Assembly: GCF_052088025.1 (NCBI RefSeq)
Contig: NZ_JBQCYD010000004.1
Span: 1 to 64,000, forward strand
Direction: 5' to 3'
Length of the DNA: 64,000 nucleotides
Origin: Anaeromonas sp052088025
GTDB lineage: Bacteria > Bacillota > Clostridia > Tissierellales > SIT17
The translations under genes were made by a program, and so were the position numbers. Below the pieces are notes generated by a model that was not told where the DNA came from, made no database searches, and was given only the letters and a program-made list of their open reading frames with translations. Positions 18,677 through 27,913 of this stretch are shown here, piece by piece (the first letter of the stretch is position 1; each line of letters opens with the position of its first letter).

Positions 18677-19594
18677 TTAGTTAAATATATTCATACTTAA
18701 GTATCTCTCACCACTATCAGGTGCTATTACTACTAATCTTTTTCCCTTACCTAATTCTTTAGCTACCTTTAAAGCAACATTTATTGCAGCCCCAGAAGAA
18801 ATACCTACAAATATACCTTCCTTCTTAGCTAATTCTCTAGTAGTTTTTACTGCATCTTCTCCACTTACCTTTTTTATTTCATCTATAAAATCCATATCTA
18901 ATACATGTGGAATGAATCCTGCTCCTATACCTTGTATTCTATGCGTTCCTGGATCTTCACCACTCATCACTGCAGACTCACTAGGTTCTACTGCTATTAT
19001 CCTTATATCCTTATTTATTTCTTTTAAAACAGATCCAACACCAGTTATAGTACCTCCTGTACCAACTCCAGCTACAAATGCATCTATATTCCCATCTGTT
19101 TGTTCAAGTATTTCTTTTGCTGTAGTTTTTTTGTGCATTTGTGGATTATTGTTATTTTTAAATTGCTCTGGCATAAAATAATTATCATTTTCACTTTTTA
19201 ATGAATTGGCCTTTTCTATGGCCCCATTCATACCTTTTTCACCCATAGTTAATACTAATTCTGCTCCGTATGCTCTAAGTAAAGTTCTTCTTTCCATACT
19301 CATAGTATCAGGCATTACGAGTATCACCTTATATCCTTTAGCTGCACCTATCATAGCAAGACCAATTCCAGTATTTCCACTAGTAGCTTCTATTATAGTT
19401 GAGCCTTCCTTTAGTAATCCTTCTTTTTCAGCTTCTTCTATCATATTTAAAGCAATTCTATCCTTTATGCTACCTCCAGGATTAAAAGATTCTAATTTAA
19501 CCAATACCTCTGCACTATCACTATCAATAATTTTTCTTAATTTAATCATAGGCGTTAGACCTATTAATTCACTTATATTATCTACAATTTTCAA
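18677..19594 (-). CDS. cysK: Cysteine synthase A (O-acetylserine sulfhydrylase)
   Basis: PLP enzyme making cysteine from O-acetylserine and sulfide. 305 residues. The PLP lysine is in GGSIKDRIA (about residue 42); the substrate loop TSGNTGIG, the phosphate-binding GTGGTITG and the C-terminal GISSGAA motif are present. TTG start directly behind AGGAGGTATAAC. Divergent from the sulfite-exporter-like pair; a functional link through sulfur is possible but is inference. Confidence 0.95.
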   Translation of the reverse strand: MKIVDNISELIGLTPMIKLRKIIDSDSAEVLVKLESFNPGGSIKDRIALNMIEEAEKEGLLKEGSTIIEATSGNTGIGLAMIGAAKGYKVILVMPDTMSMERRTLLRAYGAELVLTMGEKGMNGAIEKANSLKSENDNYFMPEQFKNNNNPQMHKKTTAKEILEQTDGNIDAFVAGVGTGGTITGVGSVLKEINKDIRIIAVEPSESAVMSGEDPGTHRIQGIGAGFIPHVLDMDFIDEIKKVSGEDAVKTTRELAKKEGIFVGISSGAAINVALKVAKELGKGKRLVVIAPDSGERYLSMNIFN

Positions 19595-19722
19595 AGTTAT
19601 ACCTCCTAATTTTAAACCCTTAATTTCCTACTCATTTATATGTATTAATATTATTTTATATTATATGAACTGTCAAGGAATAAGATTTGATTTTAAAGCT
19701 AATATTAATTAAAGGTGATTAT

Positions 19723-20079
19723 ATGAAAAATAAACTCAAATTAATTTTAATTGGATTATCTACAGGCTTTATAAATGGATTGTTTGGTTCAGGAGGAGGG
19801 ATTTTGATAGTACCTTCTCTTATATATATATTAAATATAGAAAGACACAAGGCTCATGCAACTGCTATATCAATTATTTTACCCCTATCTATAATAAGCA
19901 CCTATATTTATATGAAAAACAATCTAATAGATTTTAACATAGTATTTTTCATATCTATTGGAGCTATGATAGGTAGTTTTTTTGGAGCTAAATTTTTAAA
20001 TAAAATTTCTACCACAGTTTTAAAAAAAGCTTTTAGTCTATTGATAATTTATATATCTATAAGGTTGATAATATTATGA
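19723..20079 (+). CDS. TSUP (TauE/SafE) transporter, half-length protein 1
   Basis: 118 residues, four hydrophobic helices, with the N-terminal TSUP motif GFINGLFGSGGGILIVPSL. Normal TSUP anion/sulfite exporters are about 250 residues built of two similar halves; this protein is only one half. The ATG has AAAGGTGA upstream. Its stop codon overlaps the start of the next gene (ATGA), so the two are translationally coupled and probably form a heterodimeric carrier. Confidence 0.85.
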   Translation: MKNKLKLILIGLSTGFINGLFGSGGGILIVPSLIYILNIERHKAHATAISIILPLSIISTYIYMKNNLIDFNIVFFISIGAMIGSFFGAKFLNKISTTVLKKAFSLLIIYISIRLIIL

Positions 20080-20432
20080 AATTAATATTGATTGGGATTT
20101 TTTCAGGAATATTAGGAGGTATGGGTATTGGAGGGGGAACTATCTTAATCCCTGCTTTAATATTTTTTTTAAATCTAAGTCAACGAGGAGCTCAAGGAGC
20201 TAATTTGATTGTATTTATTCCTACAGCTATAATTGCACTTATAATACATTTTAAAAACAATAATATAATAAAAAACATAATAATTATTATAATAATACCA
20301 GGTATAATAGGCTCTATTATAGGAAGTGTGCTAGCTGTGAAAATAGATGAAACTATATTAAGAAAAACATTTGGAGTATTTATCTTGTTTATAGGAATTT
20401 ATCAATTCTTTAGTAAAAGGGAAAAATCATAA
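20076..20432 (+). CDS. TSUP (TauE/SafE) transporter, half-length protein 2
   Basis: 118 residues, with the same half-motif near the N-terminus, GILGGMGIGGGTILIPALI, and four predicted helices. It starts in an ATGA overlap with half 1. The two halves are separately encoded rather than frameshifted: each has its own motif-bearing N-terminus and a complete helix set. The substrate is unknown; TSUP members carry sulfite, sulfonates or other anions. Confidence 0.85.
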   Translation: MKLILIGIFSGILGGMGIGGGTILIPALIFFLNLSQRGAQGANLIVFIPTAIIALIIHFKNNNIIKNIIIIIIIPGIIGSIIGSVLAVKIDETILRKTFGVFILFIGIYQFFSKREKS

Positions 20433-20455
20433 AAGAGACCCTAAGGGTCTCTTTT
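20431..20455. terminator. Bidirectional terminator between converging genes
   Basis: Arms AAAAGAGACCC and GGGTCTCTTTT with a three-base loop; T runs face both directions, serving the TSUP pair (+) and the CoA-binding protein gene (-). Confidence 0.85.
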
Positions 20456-20831
20456 ATGAAAGTGCTACAAGAACACAATCTTCTACTATATTAAAGTCAT
20501 TTTCTTTTGCTTTTTTAATTACATCTTCATTAAAAGTTCCTGGTTGGAACCACACATTTTTTACGCCCTTTTCTTTTGCCTCATCTAAGGCACCTAGACT
20601 TACTCTTGGTGGAACTACAAAATCTATAACATCTGGTACTTCTGGTAAATCTTCAATTGATTTGTAGCATTTATCTCCATTTATATCTTCATATCCTGGA
20701 TTTACAGGATATACTTTATAATCATTATCCTTTAATTTTTTATATATTTTATATCCAAACTTATCCTTGCTAGGACTAGCACCTATTACTGCCCATACTT
20801 TTTTATCTAACATATCTTTTTTATTACTCAT
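20454..20831 (-). CDS. CoA-binding (YccU-like) protein
   Basis: 125 residues with a Rossmann-type CoA_binding domain: VWAVIGASPSKDKFGYKIYKKL at the start, then YPVNPGYEDINGDKCYKS, VDFVVPP and VWFQPGT. It matches the small single-domain YccU/YneT family, whose physiological role is unclear. The ATG nine bases after AGGAGG is chosen over a TTG touching that site. Confidence 0.88.
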   Translation of the reverse strand: MSNKKDMLDKKVWAVIGASPSKDKFGYKIYKKLKDNDYKVYPVNPGYEDINGDKCYKSIEDLPEVPDVIDFVVPPRVSLGALDEAKEKGVKNVWFQPGTFNEDVIKKAKENDFNIVEDCVLVALS

Positions 20832-20884
20832 CAAAATCAACCTCCTAGTTAATATTTTACCCCTTAAACTTAGATAAAAACAAT

Positions 20885-21532
20885 TTATTTTATTAGTTTG
20901 TCATCTTTAAAGGATAGGTATTCATCTTCTAATCTCATGATATAAACCTCTCCATTAGTTATATCCATTAATAAATTTTTCAATTCTTCTAATTCACCTT
21001 TTTTTGATAAGATTATCATATTAACTGCATCATCATAGCTAGTATCTTCTATAAAAAACTTAGAATTATTTATTATATTTTCCATCTTGCCATTAAAAGT
21101 ATAATCAAACCTTATTTTATTCTTTTCATATAAAACTTTATCTACTATTAAAGCATTGTTTAAAGCAATTTTTGCTCCATTTAAATAAGCACGAACAAGC
21201 CCACCTGCACCCAGTTTAATTCCACCAAAATATCTAGTTACCACAATCACTATATTCCTAAGATCCTCTTTTTTGATTAATTCTAAGATAGGTATTCCTG
21301 CAGTTCCACTTGGTTCTCCATCGTCATTATATCTTTGAATATTACTATTTTCTCCCACTACATATGCATATACATTGTGTGTTGCATCCTTATGCTTTAA
21401 TTTAATTTCTTCTATGAAATATATAGCTTCTTCTTCACTTTCTATAGATTTTGCATAACCTATAAATTTAGATTTTTTTTCTATAAAATAATCTTCTCCA
21501 AATTTATGTATGGTTTTATATATATCTTTCAT
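20885..21532 (-). CDS. yigZ: YigZ/IMPACT family protein (UPF0029)
   Basis: 215 residues. The N-terminal IMPACT domain has EKKSKFIGYA, HNVYAYVVG, NDDGEPSGTAG and TRYFGGIKLGAGGLVRAY, all diagnostic. A C-terminal DUF1949 ferredoxin-like domain follows. Bacterial members are of uncertain function; eukaryotic IMPACT regulates GCN2. ATG with AAGGAAGGGAG upstream. Confidence 0.93.
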   Translation of the reverse strand: MKDIYKTIHKFGEDYFIEKKSKFIGYAKSIESEEEAIYFIEEIKLKHKDATHNVYAYVVGENSNIQRYNDDGEPSGTAGIPILELIKKEDLRNIVIVVTRYFGGIKLGAGGLVRAYLNGAKIALNNALIVDKVLYEKNKIRFDYTFNGKMENIINNSKFFIEDTSYDDAVNMIILSKKGELEELKNLLMDITNGEVYIMRLEDEYLSFKDDKLIK

Positions 21533-21570
21533 AACTACTCCCTTCCTTTTTAAAAATATTATACCATAAG

Positions 21571-21592
21571 AAAAAGGGCATATGCCCTTTTT
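21571..21592 (-). terminator. Terminator after the Nudix gene
   Basis: Perfect palindrome AAAAAGGGCATATGCCCTTTTT directly at the stop codon, with flanking A/T runs. Confidence 0.75.
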
Positions 21593-22022
21593 ATACTACA
21601 AGTAAATTTTCGCTTTTGAGTTTTAAATATTTCTTGTGTGAGAGATTTACTAGTGATTTATCTTGACTATAAGTAATTTTTTCTATAGCTTCATCTATTT
21701 CATAAAAACCACCCTTTTGAAATTCATCATCTATGTCATATTCCAGAGAATTTGCTTCCATTATAAACCATATTATTTCATTGCATACAGGTTTTCTTCT
21801 ACTTACAGAGTAAAACTCATAATATGTTTCACCAGCTGTTGAAACTATAGAAACATCTTTTAAACCAGTTTCTTCTTTTACTCTTTTTTTAGCAGTTTCA
21901 ATTGCCAAGTCTCCACTTATGATTCTACCTTTTGGAAGTACCCATTCATCTTTTTCATTCTTTAATATAAAGACCTTTCCTTCATGAAATACAACGCCAC
22001 CAGCACAATTTCTCAAGAGCAT
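21591..22022 (-). CDS. Nudix hydrolase with a divergent Nudix box
   Basis: 143 residues. The Nudix fold is recognisable from CAGGVVFHEGKVFILKNEKDEWVLPKG followed by the box region and EETGLKD. The usual G-x5-E-x7-REUxEE box reads G-x5-D-x7-KRVKEE here: the first Glu is Asp and the Arg-Glu pair is Lys-Arg, while the metal-binding Glu-Glu pair remains. Substrate unknown. The ATG is nine bases after AGGAGG; the frame extends 20 codons further up without a ribosome site. Confidence 0.82.
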   Translation of the reverse strand: MLLRNCAGGVVFHEGKVFILKNEKDEWVLPKGRIISGDLAIETAKKRVKEETGLKDVSIVSTAGETYYEFYSVSRRKPVCNEIIWFIMEANSLEYDIDDEFQKGGFYEIDEAIEKITYSQDKSLVNLSHKKYLKLKSENLLVV

Positions 22023-22091
22023 ATTTAAAAACCTCCTTTTTATTATTACTATAATCATATAACAATTTGTCAGAAATTTCAATTGATTTCT

Positions 22092-22727
22092 TTAATTTGC
22101 TTTTAAAATTTTTATAGCTTCTATGGCTGCACGCTTTACATATTCTTTTTCATTATTATCACTTAAAATTAATTTCAATTTATTAACACTAGATTGATCA
22201 CCAATTTCTTTTATAGATTTGATAGCATATTGCCTAACTTGAGCATTATCATCATAAAAAAACTTCTCTAAAACCTCTTTATAATCTTTGCTTTTAATCT
22301 TTCCTAAAGCTGAAATAGAAAGTCTTCTATAATTGACATTCTTACTTTTTAACTCCATTAATAAAAATGGTATCAATCTTTCATTTTTTAATTCACCAAT
22401 TAACCATATTAATATCATTCTATCTTCAGGATTTTTAAACTTAATATATCTTTTATAGATTTCACCAGCTAATTTTTCTTTTTCTTCTTTAAGCAATGTG
22501 TTTATATATTCTAATCTTTTTCCTTTTTGCATAGATATTATCTTTATCAATTCATCATCGTTTTTTTGCCTTTTATATTTTATCTTTGCTTCTATAATAT
22601 GTTTTTCCACTTCATTATATGGCAAGTTTCTTATTTTTGATATTATCTTTATACTTTTGCCTTCAAGATATAAAAGATAGCTTATTTGAAAGCTTTCCAT
22701 TTTATCAATAGTCTCCCACTTACTCAT
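22092..22727 (-). CDS. HEAT-repeat protein
   Basis: 211 residues. The first ~65 look like a helix-turn-helix-like segment (EGKSIKIISKIRNLPYNEVEKHI). The rest consists of HEAT-type helical repeats, best seen in YRRLSISALGKI, VRQYAIKSIKEIGD and VKRAAIEAIKIL, which usually mediate protein contacts. Partner unknown. Closely spaced downstream-to-upstream with hflX (nine bases), so likely co-transcribed with it. Confidence 0.75.
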   Translation of the reverse strand: MSKWETIDKMESFQISYLLYLEGKSIKIISKIRNLPYNEVEKHIIEAKIKYKRQKNDDELIKIISMQKGKRLEYINTLLKEEKEKLAGEIYKRYIKFKNPEDRMILIWLIGELKNERLIPFLLMELKSKNVNYRRLSISALGKIKSKDYKEVLEKFFYDDNAQVRQYAIKSIKEIGDQSSVNKLKLILSDNNEKEYVKRAAIEAIKILKAN

Positions 22728-22736
22728 CCTATCACC

Positions 22737-24011
22737 TTAATCTATAATATATTTTTTATATTTATTATAGTCTTTTTTGTTTAATACTACATCTATAATA
22801 GTTCCATTTTCTTCATGTGTCATCTCATTAGGTGTATAATTATTTAATAAATATGAAGTAATATCAGAGTCAGAAAAAGGTATAAGTAATTTAGCCTTAT
22901 AAAATTTATCTGAAAGTGCTTTTTCTATCTCTTGCCATAATTTATCAATATTTGTGTTTTCCCTTGCAGAAATATATAATTTTGGTCCTTCTATATTATA
23001 TCCTATATCTTCTATATCTTTTTTATCCATCTTATTAAATACGGTTATAATAGGTTTACCTTCTACATCTAAATCATTTAATATGTTTAATGTAGTTTTA
23101 ATTTGTATATCTAAATCACTATTTGTAGCATCCACCACATGAATCAAAACATCTGCGAAATTCACTTCTTCTAAAGTACCTTTAAAGGCAGCTACTAAAT
23201 GTGTAGGAAGTTTACTTACAAATCCAACAGTATCAATAATAAGTGCCTTTTGCCCATTTGGTAAATTAGTTTTTCTAAGTGTGGTATCAAGTGTTGCAAA
23301 AAGCATATCTTTTACATATACATCTTTTTCTATATCATATTCATTTCCAGATTTTAATAATTCATTAAAAAGAGTAGATTTACCAGCATTAGTGTATCCT
23401 ACAAGAGCAATTATAGGAATATCTGAATCCATCCTATTTTGTCTTTTAGTCTCTCTAATACTTTCTACTTCTTTTAATCTTTTTCTTATTTCATCAACCC
23501 TATTTTCAATATGTCGTCTATCTGTTTCTAGTTTTTGTTCACCTGGACCTCTAGTACCTATCCCACCACCAAGCCTTGAAAGTTCTATTCCAAGTCCTTT
23601 AAGCCTTGGTAGTCTATATTTCAGCTGAGCAAGCTCTACTTGAAGCTTACCTTCTCTTGTGCTAGCTCTTTTTGCAAATATATCTAATATAAGTGTGGTT
23701 CTATCAATTACCTTTACATCTAATACATCTTCTATATTTCTAAGTTGAGCTCCTGATAATTCATCATTAAAAATTACTGTATCTATTTCTAGTTCTTCAC
23801 AATAAACTGATACCTCTTCAAGCTTTCCCTTTCCTATATAAAGTCTATAATCAACCTTATCTTTATTTTGAATTACAGTTGATATAGGATTTGCATTTGC
23901 TGCAATAGCAAGTTCTTTTAATTCTTGCATAGAACTTTCAATATCAAAATCATCTCTTTTATTTAAATTTAATCCTACCAATAAAACTCTTTCTTTCATT
24001 TGTTTTTCCAC
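22737..24011 (-). CDS. hflX: Ribosome-associated GTPase HflX
   Basis: 424 residues. The N-terminal domain carries LNLNKRDDFDIESSMQELKELA; the glycine-rich linker GLGIELSRLGGGIGTRGPGE precedes a GTPase domain with G1 GYTNAGKST, G3 DTVGF and G4 NKMD. HflX splits stalled or hibernating 70S ribosomes during stress. GTG start five bases after AGAGGTG; an ATG four codons later is an alternative. Confidence 0.95.
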   Translation of the reverse strand: MEKQMKERVLLVGLNLNKRDDFDIESSMQELKELAIAANANPISTVIQNKDKVDYRLYIGKGKLEEVSVYCEELEIDTVIFNDELSGAQLRNIEDVLDVKVIDRTTLILDIFAKRASTREGKLQVELAQLKYRLPRLKGLGIELSRLGGGIGTRGPGEQKLETDRRHIENRVDEIRKRLKEVESIRETKRQNRMDSDIPIIALVGYTNAGKSTLFNELLKSGNEYDIEKDVYVKDMLFATLDTTLRKTNLPNGQKALIIDTVGFVSKLPTHLVAAFKGTLEEVNFADVLIHVVDATNSDLDIQIKTTLNILNDLDVEGKPIITVFNKMDKKDIEDIGYNIEGPKLYISARENTNIDKLWQEIEKALSDKFYKAKLLIPFSDSDITSYLLNNYTPNEMTHEENGTIIDVVLNKKDYNKYKKYIID

Positions 24012-24065
24012 TAAAGCACCTCTATTCTTCTTTATAGTAATAGTATAACAAAAAAACTACAACTT

Positions 24066-24681
24066 TTATTCAACAACATTTAAAAAATCTTTTTCTGGTA
24101 CAGATATATAGCTATCTGGAACCTCTCCTACAATAACAGTTTCAGCTATGGGTATCTGAGTTATAACTTTTTCAGTTTCTGTAGCAAGTGGTACTATTAT
24201 TCTTACATTGGTCTTTATTATAAGTATTACCCTATGAACAGTTTGATTAATACCTGATTCTATAAATTCTGAAGTGAAATCTACAGTAACAGATCCTTGA
24301 GGTGTCATTTTCATACTTACTTTTGGACCATATTGAGATAAGAGTTGACTATTTAATGCCAATTTGTCTTATTTCATCTTGAACAGCTAAAGCTATATTT
24401 GAAGAAATTTTAGTCATCATCATTGTATTATTCTGTATAGTTCTTAATTTACCCTCATTATCATAATTTAAATTTATTAAATTTTTATATTGTAATTCTT
24501 CTCCTATGTTTTCTTTTACAGCATCGTTTATTGCTTGAGTTGCTACCATTCTAGCTTTAACCTGGCTTATAGCTAAAATAGTAGGCCTTATATTTTTATC
24601 AATTATTAAAAAACTATAAATAATAAATACTATTAAAATAACTATAATAACATATCTTTTTTTAAAAGTTTTTCTCTTCAT
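24066..24681 (-). pseudogene. yunB: Sporulation protein YunB, split by a frameshift
   Basis: Two overlapping frames together make one YunB. The upstream frame (24349-24681, 110 residues) has the N-terminal membrane helix and ends ...EIRQIGIK, then stop. The downstream frame (24066-24362) continues with SQLLSQYGPKV, GINQTVHRVILIIKTNVRIIVP and PIAETVIVGEVPDSY, all characteristic of the YunB C-terminal half. A +1 shift joins them within about 17 bases, since the second frame has a stop just upstream. The second frame has no ribosome site. In Bacillus, yunB is a sigma-E gene needed for normal spores. Either a real mutation or a sequencing error. Confidence 0.75.
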
Positions 24682-24887
24682 ATAATCACTCCTATTTTTA
24701 TTATATGTAGCATATGCGCTTTATTTGCCAAATAATAATTTTGTTATATAATATGTTTTAATGGCAATATTTATAGTATAATTAATAAAATATAAGGTTA
24801 AAAAGTTATCTCTTTTTATTTTTTATGATATAATTGTCTTTATATAATAATATTAATTTTTATATGTATATTAGAGGAGGTCCATAA

Positions 24888-27851
24888 ATGTCTAACGAAA
24901 AAAATGCCAAAACAGATAAAAATAGAAAGGAACATAAAAAAAGAAATACTGTACTTAAAGTTTTACTAATAGCTTTTCTTTTATTTGTTTTTATCTCTGT
25001 TGGTACTGTAGGTGGAATATTGTTTGGTGTAATAAAAGATTCACCAGAAATAAATCCATCACATGATATAAATACACTAAGTGAGAATTCCAAAATATTT
25101 GATACAGATGGTACTTTGATTGAAGAAATTCTTACAGAAGAAAAAAGAACCATAGTAAAACTAGAAGAAATGTCACCTTTTGTGCAAGAAGCATTTATTG
25201 CAGTAGAGGATGAAAGATTTAGATCTCATTCAGGTATAGATTTAAGGGGTATAGCAAGAGCTATAGTTGTAGATATCAAAACTCGTTCCTTAGATGAAGG
25301 AGCATCTACTATAACTCAACAATTAGTAAGAAACCTATATCTTAGTAAAGATAAGGTCTTTACTAGAAAGATAACTGAAATGTATTTAGCTATGAAAATG
25401 GAGAGAGAGATATCAAAAGATGATATATTAGAAGCATATTTAAATACAATATATCTTGGTCAAGGAGCATATGGAGTTGAAGCTGCATCTAAAACATATT
25501 TTAATAAAGATGCAAAGGATTTAACACTTGCAGAATCCTCTCTTTTAGCAAGTATAACTAAATCACCTAGTCAGTATCAATTATTTAAAAGGATTGAACC
25601 AGAAAATATTGAAGATGACAATGTGAATGTAGTAGGAACAATAGAGGTAATTGGTAAACAATATGTTGCAGTATTTAATGAAAACATACTAAATAGACAA
25701 AAGACTATTCTTTCCCTCATGAAAGAACAAGGTAAAATTACAAAGGAAGAATATACAGATGCCTTAAGTGAAGATGTAATTTCACTTATTAATCCAGGAC
25801 AGATGAAAAATCAAAATATAAAAACTTCATATTTTACAGATTATGTGAAAAAACAAGTTACAAAAGATTTAGTTTCAAAAGCAGGCTACACCAAAGAAGA
25901 AGCTGAAGAAGCATTATTTATAGGTGGACTTAAAATATATTCTACCATTGATGTAAATATGCAATCAAAGGTTGAAGATATATATAATTCCTTTACAGAT
26001 AATGTAGCTAACAAATCATGGTTAAGACCAGATTATAGGACAAGTGGAGGAAATATTGTAGATAGCTATGGAAGAATTTCATACTATCAAAAAGAAAACC
26101 TATTAGATAGTGAAGGTAATTTATACCTATCAAAAGATTCCTATTCCATAGATGAAAATGGGAATTTAACTATAAAATCACCAAAAATAAAATATACTAA
26201 TCTAGATGTAGTAGATTATTTCACTAAAGAAAATGGTACAATTTATACTCATATAACAGGCTCATTAAATATAAATAAAGAAAGTTTCACTGTAGATAAA
26301 GAAAATAAAAGTTTTACTATAAAAGCAGAATATTATAAAGAGCATAGTGATTTATATCAAGTAAAAGATAATGCACTTCATATATCTAAGGATGTATTTT
26401 TTAATGATGAAAAAGGTGCCATTCAACCTCAATCTGCCGTTACAATAATGGATCCTACAACAGGTCATTTAAAAGCAATAGTAGGTGGTAGGGATGATGA
26501 AGGACAAATGATATTAAATAGGGCTACAAGTCCAAGGCAGCCTGGTTCTGCTATTAAACCTCTTTCAGTATATACACCAGCTTTAGATAATGGATTTACA
26601 GCTGCATCAGTAGTTGATGATGTTCCTTATACTAATAGTAAAGGTTGGAGTCCAACAAACTATTCAGCAAGTGTTTTTTATGGTTTAACTCCAATGAGAA
26701 AAGCACTTGAACATTCTTATAACGTATCAGCTGTTAAATTTTTAAACAAGGTAGGAATAAATGCCTCAGTAGATTATTTAGCTAAATTTGGAATCATAAA
26801 CAAAGATAATCCAGATAATGATACATTTGAAGAAGCAGATAAAGATGAATCACCACTTGCTTTAGGTGGTATGACACGTGGTATATCTACACTTAAAATG
26901 ACAGCAGCTTACAATGCTTTAGCCAATCAAGGGAATTATATAGAGCCTATAGCATATACAAAAATTGAAAATAATAAGGGTGAAGTTATCCTAGATAATA
27001 AACCAAAACAAAATACAGTTGTAAGTCCTCAAGTTGCCTATATTATGACTGATATGCTTGAAACTGTAGTTAAAACTGGTTCAGGGTCCAGAGCAAACTT
27101 CCCAAATATGTCTGTAGCAGGTAAAACTGGTACAACAAATGATTCAGCAGATGTTTGGTTTGCAGGATATACTCCTTATTACACTGCAGCTGTATGGATA
27201 GGAAATGATAGCCCAGCTATTAAACTTTCAGAATCAAGTAGAATTGCTGCAAGTTTTTGGAGCCAAGTAATGAAATCAGTTCATGAAGGTTTAGACAATA
27301 AAAGCTTTAAACGTCCTGAAGGCATAGTTTCAAGACAAGTATGTATTGATTCTGGAAAATTACCTACAGATCTATGTTCTAAGGATCCAAGAGGAAGTAG
27401 AGTTAGAACAGAATTGTTTGTAGCAGGCACAGAACCACGCGAAAGATGCGATGTTCATGTATCTGCAAAGATTGATACTTCAACAGGAATGCTTGCAAAT
27501 GAGTTTTGTCCAGATGATGTAGTCAAAACAGGTGTCTTTATAAAAAGACCTACACCTTATTATCCATCAAAAAATGGTGGTAAAGTACCAAGAGATTATC
27601 AATATCAAATGATCAATAAGGTTTGTGATGTTCATACAAAACCATCTAATCCAATAAAAGATTTTATCGATGATATATTAGATAAAGATAAGGATAAAGA
27701 TAAAGATGATGATAAAGATAAGGACAAAGAACCAGAAACACCAGAAGAAAAGCCTGAAGAGCCTAAAGATCCAAAACCGGAACCTAAACCAGATCCACAG
27801 CCTAAACCAGATCCGGATTCTAATAATGGATCCCAAGATAAAAAAGAATAA
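24888..27851 (+). CDS. pbpA: Class A penicillin-binding protein (glycosyltransferase-transpeptidase)
   Basis: 987 residues, bifunctional cell-wall synthase. A short cytoplasmic lysine-rich tail and one membrane helix (~22-45) precede the GT51 glycosyltransferase domain, with AVEDERFRSHSGID, STITQQLVRN and LNTIYLGQGAYGVE. The transpeptidase has the active serine in SAIK (S554-K557), SYN at 610-612 and KTG at 746-748. A ~150-residue insert separates the two catalytic regions. The extracellular C-terminal tail is low-complexity: alternating Lys-Asp, then Pro-Glu-Lys rich. Ribosome site AGAGGAGG. It is a monocistronic plus-strand gene; the symbol is provisional. Confidence 0.95.
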   Translation: MSNEKNAKTDKNRKEHKKRNTVLKVLLIAFLLFVFISVGTVGGILFGVIKDSPEINPSHDINTLSENSKIFDTDGTLIEEILTEEKRTIVKLEEMSPFVQEAFIAVEDERFRSHSGIDLRGIARAIVVDIKTRSLDEGASTITQQLVRNLYLSKDKVFTRKITEMYLAMKMEREISKDDILEAYLNTIYLGQGAYGVEAASKTYFNKDAKDLTLAESSLLASITKSPSQYQLFKRIEPENIEDDNVNVVGTIEVIGKQYVAVFNENILNRQKTILSLMKEQGKITKEEYTDALSEDVISLINPGQMKNQNIKTSYFTDYVKKQVTKDLVSKAGYTKEEAEEALFIGGLKIYSTIDVNMQSKVEDIYNSFTDNVANKSWLRPDYRTSGGNIVDSYGRISYYQKENLLDSEGNLYLSKDSYSIDENGNLTIKSPKIKYTNLDVVDYFTKENGTIYTHITGSLNINKESFTVDKENKSFTIKAEYYKEHSDLYQVKDNALHISKDVFFNDEKGAIQPQSAVTIMDPTTGHLKAIVGGRDDEGQMILNRATSPRQPGSAIKPLSVYTPALDNGFTAASVVDDVPYTNSKGWSPTNYSASVFYGLTPMRKALEHSYNVSAVKFLNKVGINASVDYLAKFGIINKDNPDNDTFEEADKDESPLALGGMTRGISTLKMTAAYNALANQGNYIEPIAYTKIENNKGEVILDNKPKQNTVVSPQVAYIMTDMLETVVKTGSGSRANFPNMSVAGKTGTTNDSADVWFAGYTPYYTAAVWIGNDSPAIKLSESSRIAASFWSQVMKSVHEGLDNKSFKRPEGIVSRQVCIDSGKLPTDLCSKDPRGSRVRTELFVAGTEPRERCDVHVSAKIDTSTGMLANEFCPDDVVKTGVFIKRPTPYYPSKNGGKVPRDYQYQMINKVCDVHTKPSNPIKDFIDDILDKDKDKDKDDDKDKDKEPETPEEKPEEPKDPKPEPKPDPQPKPDPDSNNGSQDKKE

Positions 27852-27878
27852 AAAATCAAAATAAATATTATTAAAGCA

Positions 27879-27913
27879 AAAAGAAGGCAATTTATCATAA
27901 ATTGCCTTCTTTT
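27879..27913. terminator. Bidirectional terminator between the PBP gene and spoVAE
   Basis: Sixteen-base arms AAAAGAAGGCAATTTA/TAAATTGCCTTCTTTT with a TCA loop, T runs on both sides. It lies in the gap between the converging genes and reaches the spoVAE stop. Confidence 0.85.

Noticed and set aside
19206..19712. 168-codon plus-strand frame opposite cysK
   Set aside because: Lies fully antisense to a clearly conserved gene and encodes no recognisable motif.
24820..24836. Promoter for the PBP gene with TATAAT near 24829
   Set aside because: The -10 is good but the -35 (TTATCT) is poor in a very AT-rich stretch, so it is not listed as a feature.
27632..27898. Antisense open frames opposite the end of the PBP gene
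   Set aside because: They mirror the Lys-Asp and Pro-rich repeat codons of the PBP tail and have no ribosome site; composition artefact.
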